A DNA stretch of 16,489 nt from NCBI GenBank assembly GCA_964452465.1, contig CAYVMD010000046.1:1-16489 (forward strand), written 5' to 3'. The notes beneath the pieces are model-generated. The model ran no database searches. It saw only the letters and a list, made by a program, of their open reading frames with translations, and had not been told where the DNA came from. The translations under genes and the position numbers were made by a program. Source of the stretch: CAYVMD01 sp964452465. GTDB lineage: Bacteria > Armatimonadota > JACIXR01. Shown one piece after another: positions 14,393 to 16,489 of this stretch (position 1 is the stretch's first letter; the number at the start of each line of letters is the position of its first letter).

Positions 14393-16489
14393 CTAAAATC
14401 TTAGGCTGAGGGCACCGTTCAAAGTGAAAGCCTTATAGCCTGCTAAAGAAGAGCCTGAGGAACGAGTTCCCCCAGTGTAATTTATCCTCCTCAAATCCAG
14501 GGTGAAAGTAAGGTGCTTTTGGAGTTGGAAATCGATACCGGTGGATATCTCGAAACGAGAATAAGGGGCCGTACCGCTGGATTTGCTTTTCTGGAGTTGA
14601 GCGAAGAGGGTCTTTCCTGTTCTCAAGGGATTTTGGACGCGGAGGGAGAAAACACGCAAGGCGTGGGCGAGGGCGGAGGTCGAGGTGTCACCATATCTGC
14701 TGGTGGTATTCATGAGTTGATAATCGAGTATTATGTTGAAATAAGGAAGGGACGAGAAAGGCTGATAGGTTAAGGTGAGGAAACCCACCTTGCTCTTCAT
14801 TCCTCCCGCTGCGCCTATGAAACCTATGAAATCCATATTCTGGAGGAGGAAGTTAGAAGTAAGGGATAGGTGCGAGGAAAGAAGATAGGTGAGGAATAAG
14901 TTGACGCCGTCAGAAGAAGTGTTTGTGGAGTATCCTCCCTCGCTATACTGGTGGTTCAGAGAGAGCCCCAAGGTAACCCTGGAGGTAGGAAGGAATTGAA
15001 CATCCAAGGTGCGCCTCTTTTGTTTCATCCCAGGGGCAAGTCCCCCGTAATAGTAGCCGGGGGCTATCGGTTGAGAGTAATCGAAGGAGGAGGCAAGCAA
15101 ACCGGAATTCGAATTGTCCAAGGAAAAGGAAAAGGACAATTTCTCCGAAGGATTATACGCCACTTGGAAGGAATCAACGCTGGAGGTAGTGGAGGACTTA
15201 TTTCTTGCGAGATCGGCGGAGAATTTCATCTTCTCATTAGGGACATAGATCAGGTTGAAACGACCAAGTAGGGAACGGTTGCTGAAGGAGCCCTCATAAC
15301 CTCCCCTACCCTCTATCCGGGAAAGGCTGAAATTCCAGGAAATGCCCGGAGTGAAGAACCCAATTTGCCCCATCCTCCTTGGCGTGCCATAACCTCTATA
15401 TCCTCCCTCGTATCCGTAATATCCTCCATAGTAATAAGAGGATGAGGTTGAGGGATAATATCCGCCGAGGCCCCAGCCATAATAACCCATGCTGGGGTAG
15501 GAAGTAGGAAGCTCGTAGCGAGGAGTTCCCATCTCGGAGGTTAAACCTTGTTCTTCGAAGGGAGCGGAGGGGGCTTCTTCCTCTTTTTTGAAAAGTTTGG
15601 AGCAAGAGATCCACAATTCATCCCTTTGGTTGAAGTAATTATATGTCCCTCCCGCCGAGTCAACTAGATGGGAGAAGGTTATATTGGGAAGGGAAGGAGT
15701 GGAGATATTGATATTGAGGGACAGGTTTTTGTATGGAGCAAGGGCATTAGTGGAGGAGAAGAAATAGCCGAAAGGACGCTTCCCGCTGGAGAAGTTTAGA
15801 TCCGCTGTTACGAATTGGTTTGGGCTCGTCCAGCGGAGGTTAAAAAGATGTCCCCTTTCCTGGCGGAAGAAGCCCACCGATTCTAATGGGGCAAAATCCT
15901 TGCTTATGGAACGGAGGCTATAGGAAACGGACCAATTCCCCGTTTTGCCCTTCAGGTCCCTTTGTAACCTTAAGCCAAATGCAGTGCCGGAATGTAACCC
16001 ATCGGTGCTTTGTGCCACCTGTAGCAGAAGGGGCAAGCCTTTTACCCTCAAAACCCCATCCAAGCCAATTACCCGCTTGCTCCCCAAAGAGCCCGCTTCT
16101 AGCTTATAGCGATATCTTATGACCACGGATGCCCCTACGGGCACGGGCTTGTTGAAGGTGATCGCTCCAGTGAGGTAATTGATCTGATAGCTCTCCTTCC
16201 CTTGAAGGATTCCGTCTATTAGCACCTCCTCCGAACCTTCCACGACGGGACGATAGAAGAGATAGAAGGGTCCAGGAGTGCCGGAGCCAATGTAATACTC
16301 CTCCCTGGAGGCTTCCGTGGGAGGGGTATATTTGAAACCGGGTCGGGAGAGGAAGGTTATACCCCAGTTGTCTTTCCTCCCTACCCTAAATCCTAAAATG
16401 GAACTCCCTCCCCTCTCGGAAAGGTACTCATAACTAACAGTGATCAAGGAGGCGGGGGTTATGATGTGTGTACCCAAGAAGTGCAACTC
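14393..16489 (-). CDS. Outer-membrane beta-barrel protein, 5' end beyond the window
   Basis: 698 residues are visible; the reading frame runs through the right edge, so the N-terminus and signal peptide are missing and no start codon is claimed. Numbering here is from the Leu at 16484-16486. Residues 60-128 form a non-barrel module with VLIDG, YQINYLTGAITFNKPVP and VVIRYRYK, a pattern I recall in large outer-membrane proteins of Bacteroidota-like and Armatimonadota-like genomes. From about 140 onward there are many alternating-residue amphipathic strands with aromatic ends (for example FSFSLDNSNSG, VTLGLSLNHQYSEGG). The protein ends in GALSLRF: a terminal Phe, as in the signal recognised by the BAM assembly machinery. 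Residues 330-368 are extremely rich in Tyr and Gly. The gene lies just upstream of the 945-residue secreted protein, a likely partner. Ligand or cargo is unknown. Confidence 0.72.
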   Translation of the reverse strand, partial: ELHFLGTHIITPASLITVSYEYLSERGGSSILGFRVGRKDNWGITFLSRPGFKYTPPTEASREEYYIGSGTPGPFYLFYRPVVEGSEEVLIDGILQGKESYQINYLTGAITFNKPVPVGASVVIRYRYKLEAGSLGSKRVIGLDGVLRVKGLPLLLQVAQSTDGLHSGTAFGLRLQRDLKGKTGNWSVSYSLRSISKDFAPLESVGFFRQERGHLFNLRWTSPNQFVTADLNFSSGKRPFGYFFSSTNALAPYKNLSLNINISTPSLPNITFSHLVDSAGGTYNYFNQRDELWISCSKLFKKEEEAPSAPFEEQGLTSEMGTPRYELPTSYPSMGYYGWGLGGYYPSTSSSYYYGGYYGYEGGYRGYGTPRRMGQIGFFTPGISWNFSLSRIEGRGGYEGSFSNRSLLGRFNLIYVPNEKMKFSADLARNKSSTTSSVDSFQVAYNPSEKLSFSFSLDNSNSGLLASSFDYSQPIAPGYYYGGLAPGMKQKRRTLDVQFLPTSRVTLGLSLNHQYSEGGYSTNTSSDGVNLFLTYLLSSHLSLTSNFLLQNMDFIGFIGAAGGMKSKVGFLTLTYQPFSSLPYFNIILDYQLMNTTSRYGDTSTSALAHALRVFSLRVQNPLRTGKTLFAQLQKSKSSGTAPYSRFEISTGIDFQLQKHLTFTLDLRRINYTGGTRSSGSSLAGYKAFTLNGALSLRF

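Overview
This window looks like a piece of a diderm, probably thermophilic bacterium. A cell envelope with an outer membrane is indicated by a large beta-barrel protein that ends in a C-terminal phenylalanine (14393-16489, minus strand). Long secreted multi-domain proteins (SpoIVB/S55-type domain, Ig-like modules, copper-amine-oxidase 'stalk' domain, FlgD-like C-terminus), a non-HemE URO-D family protein and an orphan sugar-binding lipoprotein are, from memory, a mix common in Armatimonadota and similar uncultured diderm lineages. Frequent AGG/AGA and ATA codons fit a thermophile. The phylum call is an inference of low to moderate confidence. No rRNA, tRNA, CRISPR array, IS element or phage gene was seen.

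Region 1 (160-2425, plus) is an energy-coupling-factor (ECF) uptake operon. It holds a membrane S component, a single-chain fusion of the transmembrane EcfT with the ATPase EcfA, and a NikR regulator with its nickel ligands intact. The most economical reading is a nickel (or cobalt) importer under NikR control, although the S component is not a standard NikM/CbiM. A 12-bp hairpin lies inside the S-component gene.

Region 2 (2486-7419, plus) has a 1279-residue secreted protein followed after 8 bases by a URO-D family protein. The large protein carries a SpoIVB-like S55 protease domain whose catalytic Ser and His blocks appear in the reverse order from SpoIVB. A Pro-rich linker, encoded by a strong G-quadruplex tract, connects it to a beta-propeller and Ig-like domains.

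Region 3 (7438-10463, plus) starts at a good sigma-70-type promoter. It holds a secreted Ig-Ig-linker-LysM-stalk protein and then tgt (queuosine tRNA modification). The ribosome-binding sites of both genes lie in or beside small hairpins.

Region 4 (10473-16489, minus) converges on tgt with only 9 bases between the stops. In transcription order it holds the 5'-truncated outer-membrane barrel, a 945-residue secreted protein (degenerate zincin-like motif, duplicated module, FlgD-like C-terminus) 7 bases downstream, and, behind its own promoter, a periplasmic sugar-binding lipoprotein without permease or ATPase genes beside it. The barrel and the 945-residue protein look like a co-expressed surface pair and, with the S55 fusion protein, are the least explained parts of the window.
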